A DNA stretch of 64,000 nucleotides, taken from NCBI GenBank assembly GCA_020060215.1, contig JAGVAP010000063.1, positions 19,091-83,090 on the forward strand, given 5' to 3'. Positions within the stretch are counted from its first letter, which is position 1; every line of letters starts with the position of its first letter. Shown here piece by piece: positions 26,633 through 35,027 of the stretch. A program made the position numbers and the translations under genes. The stretch comes from Deltaproteobacteria bacterium. Its GTDB lineage: Bacteria > Desulfobacterota > DSM-4660 > Desulfatiglandales > HGW-15. The notes under the pieces were generated by a model. The model was not told the DNA's origin. It worked only from the letters and a program-made list of their open reading frames with translations, and made no database searches.

Positions 26633-27496
26633 TCAAAGACCTGTCGCGAAGGATTCGATGGCCGCCCTGAAATCCGTGGCTCCTGCCGTCACCCTCCATT
26701 GGTCTTTCCCGGTCTCGACCGCATGGACAAATCCTCCCGCCTCTTCCACCAGGATTTTGCCCGCCGCAAAATCCCAGGGTTTGATGCCCTCGTACATCAG
26801 GCCGCCCAGGTACCCGGCTGATACATAGGCCAGCTCGGCCGCCGCCGCTCCCAGGCAACGCACCTTTCTCACCCGTGGCAGCAGCAGGCCGAGCCGCTCG
26901 GTCATACACTGCATCGTCTCCCGCGTCTTGCCGAAACTGACCGCCATGACCAAGTCATGGGTGTCTTCCGCTCCAGTTACTCGAAGTGGACGGCCGTTCA
27001 TCGTGGTCCCCCGGCCGCGAACTGCAGCATAGATCTCCTGCATGAAGGGAAGGTAGACGACCCCCGCCACCGGCGTTCCGAATATGGACGAACTCCTTCC
27101 GATCTCCCATTCATTTTCGTTGTTGGCAGGATTCCTGTAGCAGGCGACCGACACGCAGAAGAGCGGCAACCCTTGCCAGAAATTGACTGTCCCATCCAGG
27201 GGATCCACCACCCAGAGATATTCTCCCCGCCCCGAACATTGGCCTGTCTCCTCGGCAAGGATGGAATGATCCGGGAAGGCTTTTCCGATCGTCGAACGGA
27301 TGGCTTCCTCACAAACCAGGTCGGTTTCGAGCTTCACATCGTAGAGCAACCGCGTGCACTGCGTCGGCCCCTTGCGGAAGTGATCCATTTGGATCGCCCC
27401 GGCGATTCGGGCGGCATCCACGGCGGTGTCATAAATCCTATCGATCAGTGATGTCGACAAAGCGCACCTTTTGTCATCTGTAGCGCACAGTTCCAT
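26633..27496 (-). CDS. inositol monophosphatase-family phosphatase in phn operon
   Basis: 287 residues from ATG 27496 (GGAGGGAGAGT just upstream). It has the metal-site motifs of the IMPase/CysQ/FBPase superfamily: ILAEETG, WVVDPLDGTVNF and IKPWDFAAGKILVEEAGG. It starts 13 bases below the phnM stop, so it is the distal gene of the C-P lyase operon. Such enzymes remove phosphate from inositol, nucleotide or sugar phosphates. With no phnN or phnP present, it may dephosphorylate a ribose phosphate product of the pathway and release phosphate; that is inference. An in-frame upstream extension would run back into phnM and is rejected. Confidence 0.88.
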   Translation of the reverse strand: MELCATDDKRCALSTSLIDRIYDTAVDAARIAGAIQMDHFRKGPTQCTRLLYDVKLETDLVCEEAIRSTIGKAFPDHSILAEETGQCSGRGEYLWVVDPLDGTVNFWQGLPLFCVSVACYRNPANNENEWEIGRSSSIFGTPVAGVVYLPFMQEIYAAVRGRGTTMNGRPLRVTGAEDTHDLVMAVSFGKTRETMQCMTERLGLLLPRVRKVRCLGAAAAELAYVSAGYLGGLMYEGIKPWDFAAGKILVEEAGGFVHAVETGKDQWRVTAGATDFRAAIESFATGL

Positions 27497-27509
27497 ACTC
27501 TCCCTCCTG

Positions 27510-28694
27510 TCAGCTGCCGGCGCTGAAGACCTCTCGCCCGTGGACGAAGGTCTTGCAGATCTTCGCCACCTTTTGGCTGTCGTCCACCAGCACCAGATCG
27601 GCGGCCTTCCCCGTTTCGATAGACCCGACCACCCGATCGATGCCCGCACCCTTCGCCGGGTGAAGAGTGATCAACCGCACGGCCTCGGGCAAGGTCCGGA
27701 GCCCTTCCTTGTGGAGGTGAAGGGCGGCGTGGAGAAGGGACATCGGGGCGTAATCGGAGCAGAGGATATCCCCCAGTCCGTCGTTCAGGGCGTCGCGGCC
27801 GGAGAGATTCCCGGTAAGCGACGCGCCGCGAAGTACATTAGGCGAGCCCAGGGAGATCAGCATTCCATGGCGGCGAGCGGCACGGGCTGCCTCCAGGTTG
27901 ACCGGGAACTCGGAGAGGGTCACACCCAGACGGTTTGCCTTTTCCACCTTCCCCGCGGAATCGTCGTCGTGGCTCGCCATGCGCACGCCGTTCTCGCTGC
28001 AGGTGCGGCCAAGCTTCGCGAGCCGCTCCCAGTCGACCCTGCTGCCGACCTTCAGCCGCTGCTCGATCATCTCCTCCACCTGGTCCTGCGTCAGACCGCG
28101 TGATTTGGAGTAATAGGCACGGAAGTTCGCTACATCGGAGAACTGGCCCTGCCCGGGGGTGTGATCCATGATCGAGAAAAAATGGATGAGCTTCTTCCGG
28201 ATCAGCGTTTCGACGTCATCGAAGTTTGCGCTGTTGGTGATCTCGTAGCGCGCGTGGACCCGGGTCCGGGCCTTTAACCCGGACTGCAGGTCGTGGATCT
28301 GCCGGACCAGGTAATCGGTCGTCTCGGCATTCCGAAAGGCTGGCTGCTCGTCGGGGGGCAGGAAGCAGAGACAGTGATAGATGGTCGTCACCCCGCAGGC
28401 GACCAGCTGTTTGTCCAGCTCGTGAAGGGCCACGTCCACCGGGAACCGGCCGCCCGGCCTCGGCTGAATCGCATTCTCGATGGCGTCGCTGTGGATGTCG
28501 ATGAACCCCGGCATCAGGAGACGGTTGCCGGCGTCGATCTCCTCCAGTCCTTGACAGCGGGTGCCGTTCGAGCTGATCTTGCCGATAACGCCGTCCTCCA
28601 CGATGACGGAAGACCCGGGAAGCACTTGCTCCGGTGTGACTACGCGGGCATTCCGGATGATCATGCCCCTGTTCTCCGAATTCTTGTCTTTCAT
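27510..28694 (-). CDS. phnM: alpha-D-ribose 1-methylphosphonate 5-triphosphate diphosphatase
   Basis: 394 residues of the amidohydrolase superfamily. Metal motif GFIDIHSDAIE, then FSIMDHTPGQGQF, MASHDDDS, SEFPVNLEAA and LCSDYAPMSLLHAA, all typical of PhnM. It removes diphosphate from the ribosylated phosphonate before C-P cleavage. AAAGGAACGACGCC precedes the ATG. It sits between phnL and the phosphatase on one transcript. Confidence 0.95.
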   Translation of the reverse strand: MKDKNSENRGMIIRNARVVTPEQVLPGSSVIVEDGVIGKISSNGTRCQGLEEIDAGNRLLMPGFIDIHSDAIENAIQPRPGGRFPVDVALHELDKQLVACGVTTIYHCLCFLPPDEQPAFRNAETTDYLVRQIHDLQSGLKARTRVHARYEITNSANFDDVETLIRKKLIHFFSIMDHTPGQGQFSDVANFRAYYSKSRGLTQDQVEEMIEQRLKVGSRVDWERLAKLGRTCSENGVRMASHDDDSAGKVEKANRLGVTLSEFPVNLEAARAARRHGMLISLGSPNVLRGASLTGNLSGRDALNDGLGDILCSDYAPMSLLHAALHLHKEGLRTLPEAVRLITLHPAKGAGIDRVVGSIETGKAADLVLVDDSQKVAKICKTFVHGREVFSAGS

Positions 28695-28751
28695 GGCGTC
28701 GTTCCTTTGCAGTAGTCGTTCAGAACAGAAACTTCGTTTACCGATAAAGGG

Positions 28752-29435
28752 TCACTCCTTTGCCGGCATATGGTAGATCTCGTCCACCAGCGAATCCATG
28801 ATCGAGCGGTCGTGGAAGACGGCCACCAGGGTCGTCCCGCCGGCCTTGATCTCCGAAAGGAGTTCGAGAACCACGCGGATGCTGTCGGGATCGAGGCTCG
28901 CCGTCGGTTCGTCCAGCAACAGCAGCCGGGCGGGGCGTATGACCGCCCGGGCCAGGTTCACCCGTTGTTTTTCTCCTCCGCTGAAGGTGCATGGATAAGC
29001 ATTGTGAAGCCCCTTTTGGATCCTCAGCCGGTCCAGTAGCGAGCGGGCCTGTTCGCGCGCCTCCTCCCGGGAAACGCCCGAGAGCACCAGCGGCTCGGCC
29101 ACCACGTCGATCGCAGACACCCTCGGCAGGACCGACAGGAATTGGGTGACATACCCCATCTCGGCCCTTCTGAGGTGCAGGACCTCGTTCTCGGGAAGGG
29201 AGGTCAGGTCGATCCGGCCGTAGGATTCCGAGTCAAAGAGGATGCGCCCGGAGCTTGCGCTGTAGGTGCGGTAGATGCATTTGAGGACCGAGCTCTTGCC
29301 GTGCCCGCTGGGGCCGGCCAGTCCCAAGGCTCTTCCTGCCTCCACCCGGAAGGAGATCCGGCGGAAACCGACGATCTCCTTGCCGTCGAGCACGTGTGAA
29401 GTGAACCTCTTTTCCAGATCTATGATGTTGAGCAT
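28752..29435 (-). CDS. phnL: C-P lyase ABC-type protein PhnL
   Basis: 227 residues from ATG 29435, which follows AAGGAGCAAT; an in-frame extension upstream enters a repeat element and is rejected. Walker A GPSGHGKSS, the signature FSGGEKQRVNLARA, Walker B LLLLDEPTASLDP and H-loop VAVFHDRSIMD. PhnL is an ATP-binding partner needed with PhnG, H, I for the first ribosyl-transfer step. A palindromic element separates it from phnK. Confidence 0.94.
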   Translation of the reverse strand: MLNIIDLEKRFTSHVLDGKEIVGFRRISFRVEAGRALGLAGPSGHGKSSVLKCIYRTYSASSGRILFDSESYGRIDLTSLPENEVLHLRRAEMGYVTQFLSVLPRVSAIDVVAEPLVLSGVSREEAREQARSLLDRLRIQKGLHNAYPCTFSGGEKQRVNLARAVIRPARLLLLDEPTASLDPDSIRVVLELLSEIKAGGTTLVAVFHDRSIMDSLVDEIYHMPAKE

Positions 29436-29467
29436 ATTGCTCCTTGGAGCTTGGAACTCACTTTGAG

Positions 29468-29617
29468 CAGGTTGCCAAAAGGCGGCTAGATGCAAGTTGT
29501 GCCGTTTCAATCCCGCTATTCGCGGGGGCTCCCGATGTCCCAAGGCGTACTGGAAAAGTACGTCGCAGCGACGCGGGTCAAGGGCAACGCAGCAGATGGG
29601 CGCTTTTTGGCAACCTG
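29468..29617. repeat. 150-bp palindromic element between phnK and phnL
   Basis: Terminal inverted repeats of 13 bp, CAGGTTGCCAAAA (29468-29480) and TTTTGGCAACCTG (29605-29617), enclose a structured core that holds a second hairpin, CGTAC (29546-29550) with GTACG (29558-29562). It encodes nothing visible and is too small for a transposase. It looks like a non-autonomous (MITE-like) or REP-type dispersed element inserted in the operon. It fills most of the 184-base gap. Confidence 0.7.
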
Positions 29618-29619
29618 AT

Positions 29620-30495
29620 CTAAAGCATCGAGCTCACCAGCAACTGCGTGTAGGGATGTTGCGGGTCCTCCAGGATCTGATCCGAGAGCCCCTGCTCCAC
29701 AATGCAGCCGTGGCGCATCACCAGGGTCCGCGAGGTCAGCAGCCGGATGACCCCGAGGTCATGGGAGACCACGACCGTGGCGATCCCCAGCTCCTGCTGC
29801 AGGGACCGGATGAGGTCCAGGACCCGCGCCTGCACCGACACATCCAGGCCGGTCGTCACCTCGTCGAGCAGCAGCACGGCCGGGTGGGTCGAGAGCGCCC
29901 TTGCGATCTGGACCCGCTGCTGCATTCCACCGGAGAAATGGCGGGGAGGCTCATCCACCCTCTGAAGAGGGACCTCGGTCTTCACGAGGAGCCCGGCCGC
30001 CCTCTCGCGCATGCAGCCGACATGGCGCCACCCGGCCATCAGGAGCCGTTCGGCTATGTTCCCGCCTGAGCTCACCTTCAGGCGCAGCCCCATACGGGCA
30101 TTCTGATACACGATGCCCATCAGCTCGTTCCGCACCTGGCGTCGATGAAAGCCGGAAAGCGCAAAGAGGTTCTGCCCGGACTGAACCGCCTCCCGGGCGG
30201 TTGGTTCGAGACCCTCCTGTGCATGGCCGTTGAGGCAAAGGAGGAACTCCCCGGCGGTGGGCTCGAAATCGAAATGAAGGAGCCGCACCACCGTGCTCTT
30301 GCCGGAGCCGCTCTCCCCGACGATCCCCAGCACCTCTCCCGGGCAGAGGCTAAAGGAGACCTCGCGGCAAGCGAGCACCGACCGGCATCTCGGGCATTGA
30401 TTGGTCTCTCGATCGGCCCCCGTAAGCTCCAGGCATTGCGGGCAGCCCTTTCCGTAGCGCTTGGTCAGGTTCCGGACTTCCAGGATGGGCTTCAC
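29620..30495 (-). CDS. phnK: C-P lyase ABC-type protein PhnK
   Basis: 291 residues starting at GTG 30495, overlapping the phnJ stop by GTGA. Walker A GESGSGKST, signature FSGGMQQRVQIARA, Walker B LLLDEVTTGLDVSVQ and H-loop VVVSHDLGV. Between the first strand and the Walker A is an insert with CPQC (18, 21) and CPRC (34, 37), a probable zinc ribbon absent from E. coli PhnK. PhnK docks on the PhnGHIJ core complex. Confidence 0.94.
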   Translation of the reverse strand: MKPILEVRNLTKRYGKGCPQCLELTGADRETNQCPRCRSVLACREVSFSLCPGEVLGIVGESGSGKSTVVRLLHFDFEPTAGEFLLCLNGHAQEGLEPTAREAVQSGQNLFALSGFHRRQVRNELMGIVYQNARMGLRLKVSSGGNIAERLLMAGWRHVGCMRERAAGLLVKTEVPLQRVDEPPRHFSGGMQQRVQIARALSTHPAVLLLDEVTTGLDVSVQARVLDLIRSLQQELGIATVVVSHDLGVIRLLTSRTLVMRHGCIVEQGLSDQILEDPQHPYTQLLVSSML

Positions 30496-31421
30496 CTCTG
30501 CGCCTCCCCCGGATCTTCACTCCGCAGGGCAGCACCCTTTTCGCAGTAAGAGGTGTCCGAGCAGGCATAGGTTCGAAGTCCGGTCGCATCGTCGATAAGC
30601 TCATCCAGGTATGTCCCCTCGGAACCGCAGCGGCTGCATCGCCGGCCTGCGAAGCATTCCACCCGGAAAGCGAAATCCTCGAAGGAGAGCGGCTGCACCT
30701 CCGTGTGCGGCGGGATCGCATAGATCCGCTTCTCGCGACCGGCGCAGAAGAGGAGGAGGGCGGGATTGTGGTTCAACCTGGGCAGGTCCCAGCGCGGGAT
30801 CGGGCTCGGGTCCATGAGGTGACGCCGGTTCACCATGACGGGGTAGCGGGCGCCCACGGTGATCTCCCCGAACTTGACGATCTCTTCATAGAGGTAGAGC
30901 CACATGCGGCTGTAGTCAGCCTCCGCATGCATCCGGCGCGTCTTCTGCTCGGAAGGCTCCACCAGCCGGAGCGGCTCCGGGATGGGCACTTGAAAGACGA
31001 GGATCTGTTGCGGCTGGAGGGGCTCCTCCGGGATGCGGTGCCGGGTCTGGATCAGGGTGGCCTCTGTCGTGTCCGTGGTGGTCTGCACGCCCGCCACTCG
31101 GGTAACGAACTTCTTGATGTTGACCGCGTTGACGCTGTCGTCGGCCCCCTGGTCGATGACCTTCAGCACGTCTTCCGGGCCGATCAGGGAAAGGGTCAAC
31201 TGGAGCCCGCCGGTGCCCCACCCGCGGGCGATGGGCATCTCCCGGGACCCGAAGGGGACCTGATGGCCCGGGATGGCCACGGCCTTGAGCATCCGGCGTC
31301 GGATCTCGCGCTTGGCCCCTTCGTCCAGAAAGGCATAAGCGTACGAGTTCTCGGAAGGAGTAACGGCCTCCCTCCAGTCCGGCTGCGGTAAGGGTTTTGC
31401 GGGGGAGCCCACCGGTTTCAT
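30492..31421 (-). CDS. phnJ: C-P lyase, radical SAM PhnJ
   Basis: 309 residues from ATG 31421, which overlaps the phnI stop (ATGA); a longer frame inside phnI is rejected. It breaks the carbon-phosphorus bond of ribose 1-phosphonate 5-phosphate. The noncanonical cluster cysteines are intact: Cys262, Cys265, Cys287 and the catalytic Cys293, spaced CX2CX21CX5C exactly as in E. coli PhnJ. The N-terminal YAYAFLDEGAKREIRR block and ARGWGTGGLQLT are also typical. Confidence 0.96.
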   Translation of the reverse strand: MKPVGSPAKPLPQPDWREAVTPSENSYAYAFLDEGAKREIRRRMLKAVAIPGHQVPFGSREMPIARGWGTGGLQLTLSLIGPEDVLKVIDQGADDSVNAVNIKKFVTRVAGVQTTTDTTEATLIQTRHRIPEEPLQPQQILVFQVPIPEPLRLVEPSEQKTRRMHAEADYSRMWLYLYEEIVKFGEITVGARYPVMVNRRHLMDPSPIPRWDLPRLNHNPALLLFCAGREKRIYAIPPHTEVQPLSFEDFAFRVECFAGRRCSRCGSEGTYLDELIDDATGLRTYACSDTSYCEKGAALRSEDPGEAQR

Positions 31422-32521
31422 GATTCGTTCTCCTCTTTCGGGGACCGGCCGGCCCGGATGTGCCGCAACCGGTCCAGCTCGGATTGAAAGGTGACGTAAT
31501 GGGGGAGCTTGTAATGGTTGCAGAAGCCCATGGATTCGATTCCGTCCACATGGGTCAGGACGAATTCCTGATCCTCGGAGGGGGCCTCCGGCTCGCTGCC
31601 GGACATGGCCCGATCGAGCACCGCCATGGCAATGGCCTTGGTTTCGTTGTGGCCGAAGCAAAGCCCATAGCCCAGGCTGAACACGGCCGGTCCCTCTCCA
31701 TCCGCAATGCGGGAGATGACCTCGGCCTCGGTCACCTGGATCTCACCGATGCATTCCACCCTTCCGGTGGCCGGGCTCTTCAGGTTCACGGGCAGAAACC
31801 CGACCCTCAGCTCGCCGATCGCAGGGTGGACCGACCCGTAGCCGCGCATGTTGGAGTAGGCGAGGGCGAGCAGTCCGCCGGTCTCGCCTCGTGTCAGGGT
31901 CTGGAGCTGGGCGCTTCGGGCGGCCGGAAAGGTCAGGGCCTGGCGCGTGACGTCGGCGGGAGGTTCCTCCGTTTTTGAAGATTGATCGCGGCCGACCAGG
32001 AGCCCTTCGGCCCGGAGCATCTCCACGATCTTTGGGAACCGCTCCGGTAAGGGATCCAGTCCGTCGATGTCTTTCAAGAACTGCTCGATCTCGGCCCGGG
32101 TGCGGGATGCCGATTCGTTCTTCAGCGAGAAGTCTAGCAGACGCAGGGTATAGTCCCTCGTGGGGCCGAGGACCTGCCCCCCGGGAATGTCCTTGAACGC
32201 GGCGGAGATCCTCCGGATGACCCGCATCCCGTCCGTTGCGACCGGCTCCGTGTAGCCCAACCTCGGGAGTGTGGTGCGGTACGAGCGCAGGATGAAAGCC
32301 GCCTCAAAGGTGTCGCCGGCCGCCTGTTTGAATGCGAGGGCCGCCAGGTCGGGCGCATAGAGCGAGCCCTCGCCCATCACCCGGTCGACGGCCAGGTGGA
32401 GCTGCTCCCGGATCTCATCGACCTTCAACGGCGCACCGCTTCCGTCGGCCCTCCGCAGCAGACTGAATCTCTCCGCGTTCTCGATGGCGGCTTCCCCTCC
32501 CCTCACGGCTACGTAACCCAT
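31418..32521 (-). CDS. phnI: C-P lyase core subunit PhnI
   Basis: 367 residues, family-typical start MGYVAVRGGEAAIENAE and the C-terminal block LDRAMSG...DQEFVLTHVDGIESMGF...HYVTFQSELDRL. It carries the nucleosidase/ribosyl-transfer role in the PhnGHIJ complex. Four bases separate it from phnH and it overlaps phnJ, so translation is coupled. GAGGTGATCC stands before the ATG. Confidence 0.96.
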   Translation of the reverse strand: MGYVAVRGGEAAIENAERFSLLRRADGSGAPLKVDEIREQLHLAVDRVMGEGSLYAPDLAALAFKQAAGDTFEAAFILRSYRTTLPRLGYTEPVATDGMRVIRRISAAFKDIPGGQVLGPTRDYTLRLLDFSLKNESASRTRAEIEQFLKDIDGLDPLPERFPKIVEMLRAEGLLVGRDQSSKTEEPPADVTRQALTFPAARSAQLQTLTRGETGGLLALAYSNMRGYGSVHPAIGELRVGFLPVNLKSPATGRVECIGEIQVTEAEVISRIADGEGPAVFSLGYGLCFGHNETKAIAMAVLDRAMSGSEPEAPSEDQEFVLTHVDGIESMGFCNHYKLPHYVTFQSELDRLRHIRAGRSPKEENES

Positions 32522-32525
32522 AGGA

Positions 32526-33095
32526 TCACCTCAACTGAATGCGGCAGGAGCGGGGGATGCACATCACACTGCCGTCTTTCCGGACGAAGACCGCGTCCAC
32601 CCCCATCGGGTACTCGGCGTTTGCAGTCTGGAGCGCCCTTAGGTCCTCCGGGCCGATTCCGCTCATTTCCGGGGAGATCCCCTCTTTCCCCGGAATGCCC
32701 GGGCCGACCAGACGGACCCGGCAGCGGTCCAAGCCGTCTGTCCCGGGTTCGTTCACGCATGAGATCAGCGTGGCGCCCTCTTCGGGAGACTCCGGGGTCC
32801 CGCGCTTTGCCTCCATGATGGCTCTGCCGGTGCCCCTGGAGGCAAAAATAAAATCCGCCTCCTGAAGGCCGGCGGCCCGGGCACCCGTGGCGCTAATCAT
32901 CGCCGGCTTCATGGCATCTTCTCCGAACACGCAGAAGCTGACCTCCTGATCCAGGAGGCACCTGGCGATCGCAAGGAACGGAAAGAAAGGCGACTCCTCA
33001 CGCTCTTCCTTTTCCAGGCGAAACACCCTGCCAGGGCGGCTCATCGCCTGGAGCAGGATGCGGTAGCAGCGCCGGTTGAGGTGGACGTCTTTCAT
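32526..33095 (-). CDS. phnH: C-P lyase subunit PhnH
   Basis: 189 residues with the family's NRRCYRILLQAMSRPGRV start and the C-terminal EYPMGVDAVFVRKDGSVMCIPRS block. It is a structural member of the core complex. AGGACTCCCCCC-type spacing separates it from phnG by 16 bases. All subunits lie in the order G, H, I, J, K, L, M known from E. coli. Confidence 0.95.
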   Translation of the reverse strand: MKDVHLNRRCYRILLQAMSRPGRVFRLEKEEREESPFFPFLAIARCLLDQEVSFCVFGEDAMKPAMISATGARAAGLQEADFIFASRGTGRAIMEAKRGTPESPEEGATLISCVNEPGTDGLDRCRVRLVGPGIPGKEGISPEMSGIGPEDLRALQTANAEYPMGVDAVFVRKDGSVMCIPRSCRIQLR

Positions 33096-33111
33096 GGGGG
33101 GGAGTCCTCCT

Positions 33112-33591
33112 TCAGCCCAGAGAGCCGAAAAATGCCGTTTCTTTTCTCATGGAATCGAAACGGACTCTGGTTGCAGCGGCCACCTTTGAGGAGAGTGCCT
33201 GCCGCTCCGCATTCACCCGCTCCAGTTGCTCGATGAGTTTTCGAATATCGTTGAGGCTGCCGCACTTCCCGCTCCGCTCGACGGCCTCCACGGCGGCGAG
33301 GAGCAGCGCCGTCTCCGGACGGTCGCCGCAGATGACCCCGCCCCCCTTTTGCCCGTCGAAGGCGACTTCGGCGGTCGTTACCAGCACCTCTCCCAGGTAA
33401 AAGGGGGTGCCGAAAGGATCCAGCACGCTGTACATGAGCATCCCCGCCTGCGGCGGTCTCACGACCGTGAACCCTCCCACCACCCAAAGCCGGTCCAGGG
33501 CGGTTGCCACCGTCTCGGCATCCGCCGCAGCGATCACCCGCAAGAGGTCCGCCTTCACGCCCCCCTCAATCCTCTTTTTCAGCTCATGCAT
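33112..33591 (-). CDS. phnG: C-P lyase subunit PhnG
   Basis: 159 residues from ATG 33591 (a TTG at 33600 is an alternative with too short a ribosome-site spacing). Family features: [33 protein letters not shown] and the [17 protein letters not shown] block. It joins PhnH, I and J in the core complex. The start overlaps the stop of the acyltransferase gene (ATGCATGA), so the two are coupled. Confidence 0.94.
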   Translation of the reverse strand: MHELKKRIEGGVKADLLRVIAAADAETVATALDRLWVVGGFTVVRPPQAGMLMYSVLDPFGTPFYLGEVLVTTAEVAFDGQKGGGVICGDRPETALLLAAVEAVERSGKCGSLNDIRKLIEQLERVNAERQALSSKVAAATRVRFDSMRKETAFFGSLG

Positions 33592-34234
33592 ATTTTTCAA
33601 TGAACCTCCCCAGGTCAGAGAAATCCTCGAACCGCTCCTCCAGGGTGGCGCGATCCCAATCCCACCAGGCTATCTTCAGTAGACGGTCCACGATTTTACG
33701 CTCAAACCGCATCCGCAACGGTCTCGCAGGCACCCCGGCCACCACCTGATAGGGCCGCACATCGCGGGTGACCACCGCCCCGGCCCCAATGACGGCGCCG
33801 GTACCGATCTCGACCCCGGCCATGATCTTGGCTGCGGTGCCGATCCACACGTCATGGCCGATGCGGCACCTGCGGCGCCGTCTCGAGTCGAAAAGGGTCT
33901 CGTCGTCCGTATCCGAGAAACCGTAGCGTTTCCGGCGGTAGGTGCAATGATGCTGGGTGACGCGCTCCATGGGGTGGTCGCCGGGATTGATCGACACGTG
34001 GGAGGCGATGGAGCTGAATCTTCCTGTATCCGTGTAGATCACCGTTCCGTCCGACCCGGCAAGATAGCTGTAGTCCCCCAGGGAGGACTCGATCACGGTC
34101 CAGTTCGGGCCGATATCCGTGTAGAGCCCTATGCCCGAGTCTTTGACGACCGCAGAAGGATCGATCTGCGGCTCTGATCCATCCGCTGCCGCAGCAGTCT
34201 TCAATGTAAGGATTTCAATGGACATGGGCCTCAT
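33584..34234 (-). CDS. hexapeptide-repeat acyltransferase, phosphonate-operon type
   Basis: 216 residues from ATG 34234, with AGGAGG 5 bases upstream. Left-handed beta-helix hexapeptide repeats ([27 protein letters not shown]) and the chloramphenicol/xenobiotic acetyltransferase pattern [13 protein letters not shown] with catalytic His in [10 protein letters not shown]. This is the phn-associated acyltransferase family often found with phnGHIJ. It may acetylate aminoalkylphosphonates, the role of PhnO in E. coli, which has an unrelated fold. First gene of the lyase operon, directly behind a Pho-box promoter. Confidence 0.87.
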   Translation of the reverse strand: MRPMSIEILTLKTAAAADGSEPQIDPSAVVKDSGIGLYTDIGPNWTVIESSLGDYSYLAGSDGTVIYTDTGRFSSIASHVSINPGDHPMERVTQHHCTYRRKRYGFSDTDDETLFDSRRRRRCRIGHDVWIGTAAKIMAGVEIGTGAVIGAGAVVTRDVRPYQVVAGVPARPLRMRFERKIVDRLLKIAWWDWDRATLEERFEDFSDLGRFIEKYA

Positions 34235-34253
34235 CCAAGCCTCCTGAACAAGG

Positions 34254-34297
34254 ATCATGCCCGCGGATCGTTAGGAAAAGGTGAGGCCGAGGTTAGA
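34254..34297 (-). promoter_or_regulatory. three-repeat Pho-box promoter for the C-P lyase operon
   Basis: Minus strand: TCTAAC (34297-34292), CCTCAC (34286-34281) and CCTAAC (34275-34270) at 11-bp steps, then 10 bases, then CATGAT (34259-34254). The predicted start leaves a very short leader before AGGAGG of the first gene. Confidence 0.78.
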
Positions 34298-34447
34298 TGT
34301 TCGATAAAAACCCGAGGGGGCTTGCTGCCTGGTTCATAAGCCTGCTGATGCGGTCAGCGGGTGGGGACTTGCTAATCGCCGCTTTCTACCTTGGTTGACA
34401 AATTCTACCATTATAGCTACGGTCGCTGTATGGAGGTGGTTGGAGAA

Positions 34448-34720
34448 ATGGGACTTAACATCAAGAATCAAGAGGTCGAGCGGTTGGCGGCAGAGGTGGC
34501 GGCGCTTGTAGGTGAAACAAAAACGGAGGCGATCAGAAAGGCTCTCGAAGAGAGGAAGCAGCGCCTCATTTTTCAGGGTACCAACAAGGACCGGAAAGTG
34601 AGTCTCAAAAGCCTTCTTGAGGCCGAGGTCTGGCCGCTGATCCCCAAGAAACTGATTGGCAGGCGATTAACTCGCAAGGAACATGATCGAATATTGGGCT
34701 ACGGGCAGGAGGGCGTATGA
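34448..34720 (+). CDS. VapB-type antitoxin (Rv0623/PSK family), orphan
   Basis: 90 residues from ATG 34448, with GGAGG about 10 bases upstream. MGLNIKNQEVERLAAEVAALVGETKTEAIRKALEER is the DNA-binding part of PSK-type VapB antitoxins, and the C-terminus RRLTRKEHDRILGYGQEGV is the usual tail before a vapC gene. The toxin gene that should follow is cut after four codons. It would therefore be an antitoxin without its partner, possibly kept as a regulator or recently stranded. Confidence 0.85.
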   Translation: MGLNIKNQEVERLAAEVAALVGETKTEAIRKALEERKQRLIFQGTNKDRKVSLKSLLEAEVWPLIPKKLIGRRLTRKEHDRILGYGQEGV

Positions 34721-34731
34721 TCGTCGTATGA
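34717..34731 (+). pseudogene. vestigial vapC start (MIVV then stop)
   Basis: ATG ATC GTC GTA TGA overlaps the antitoxin stop in the ATGA manner usual for vapBC. VapC toxins of this group begin MIVVD; here the frame ends after MIVV and no PIN-domain sequence follows. The break point probably marks a deletion or recombination edge. Confidence 0.6.
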
Positions 34732-35027
34732 AGTGGGCCTGCCTCCAATGTCTTCACCTTTGTCTTCCCCAGCCTTCTATCCCGCCGGGTTCTGATACCC
34801 GCATATCCTTACAAGTTCAACCGTAGAGCACCCACCCATGAGATTTAGGGGTAACGCTCGTGAATTATAGACATACCGTAATTCTTGCCATTTGCCGTGG
34901 CCGGGAAGTCAATAAGCCACAGGCGTCCCCCTAGCTCCACAGGATGTGGACCGATCGGCAAGAACACCTAGGTTTCGGGAGGCCGGATTTCCTTGCCAGA
35001 TCTTAAGGATGTAATTCCCTTTTGGTC

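Noticed and set aside
34740..35000. Possible tRNA or attachment site at the composition boundary
   Set aside because: Read both strands for a cloverleaf and a T-loop motif; none fits, and no direct repeat pair was found.
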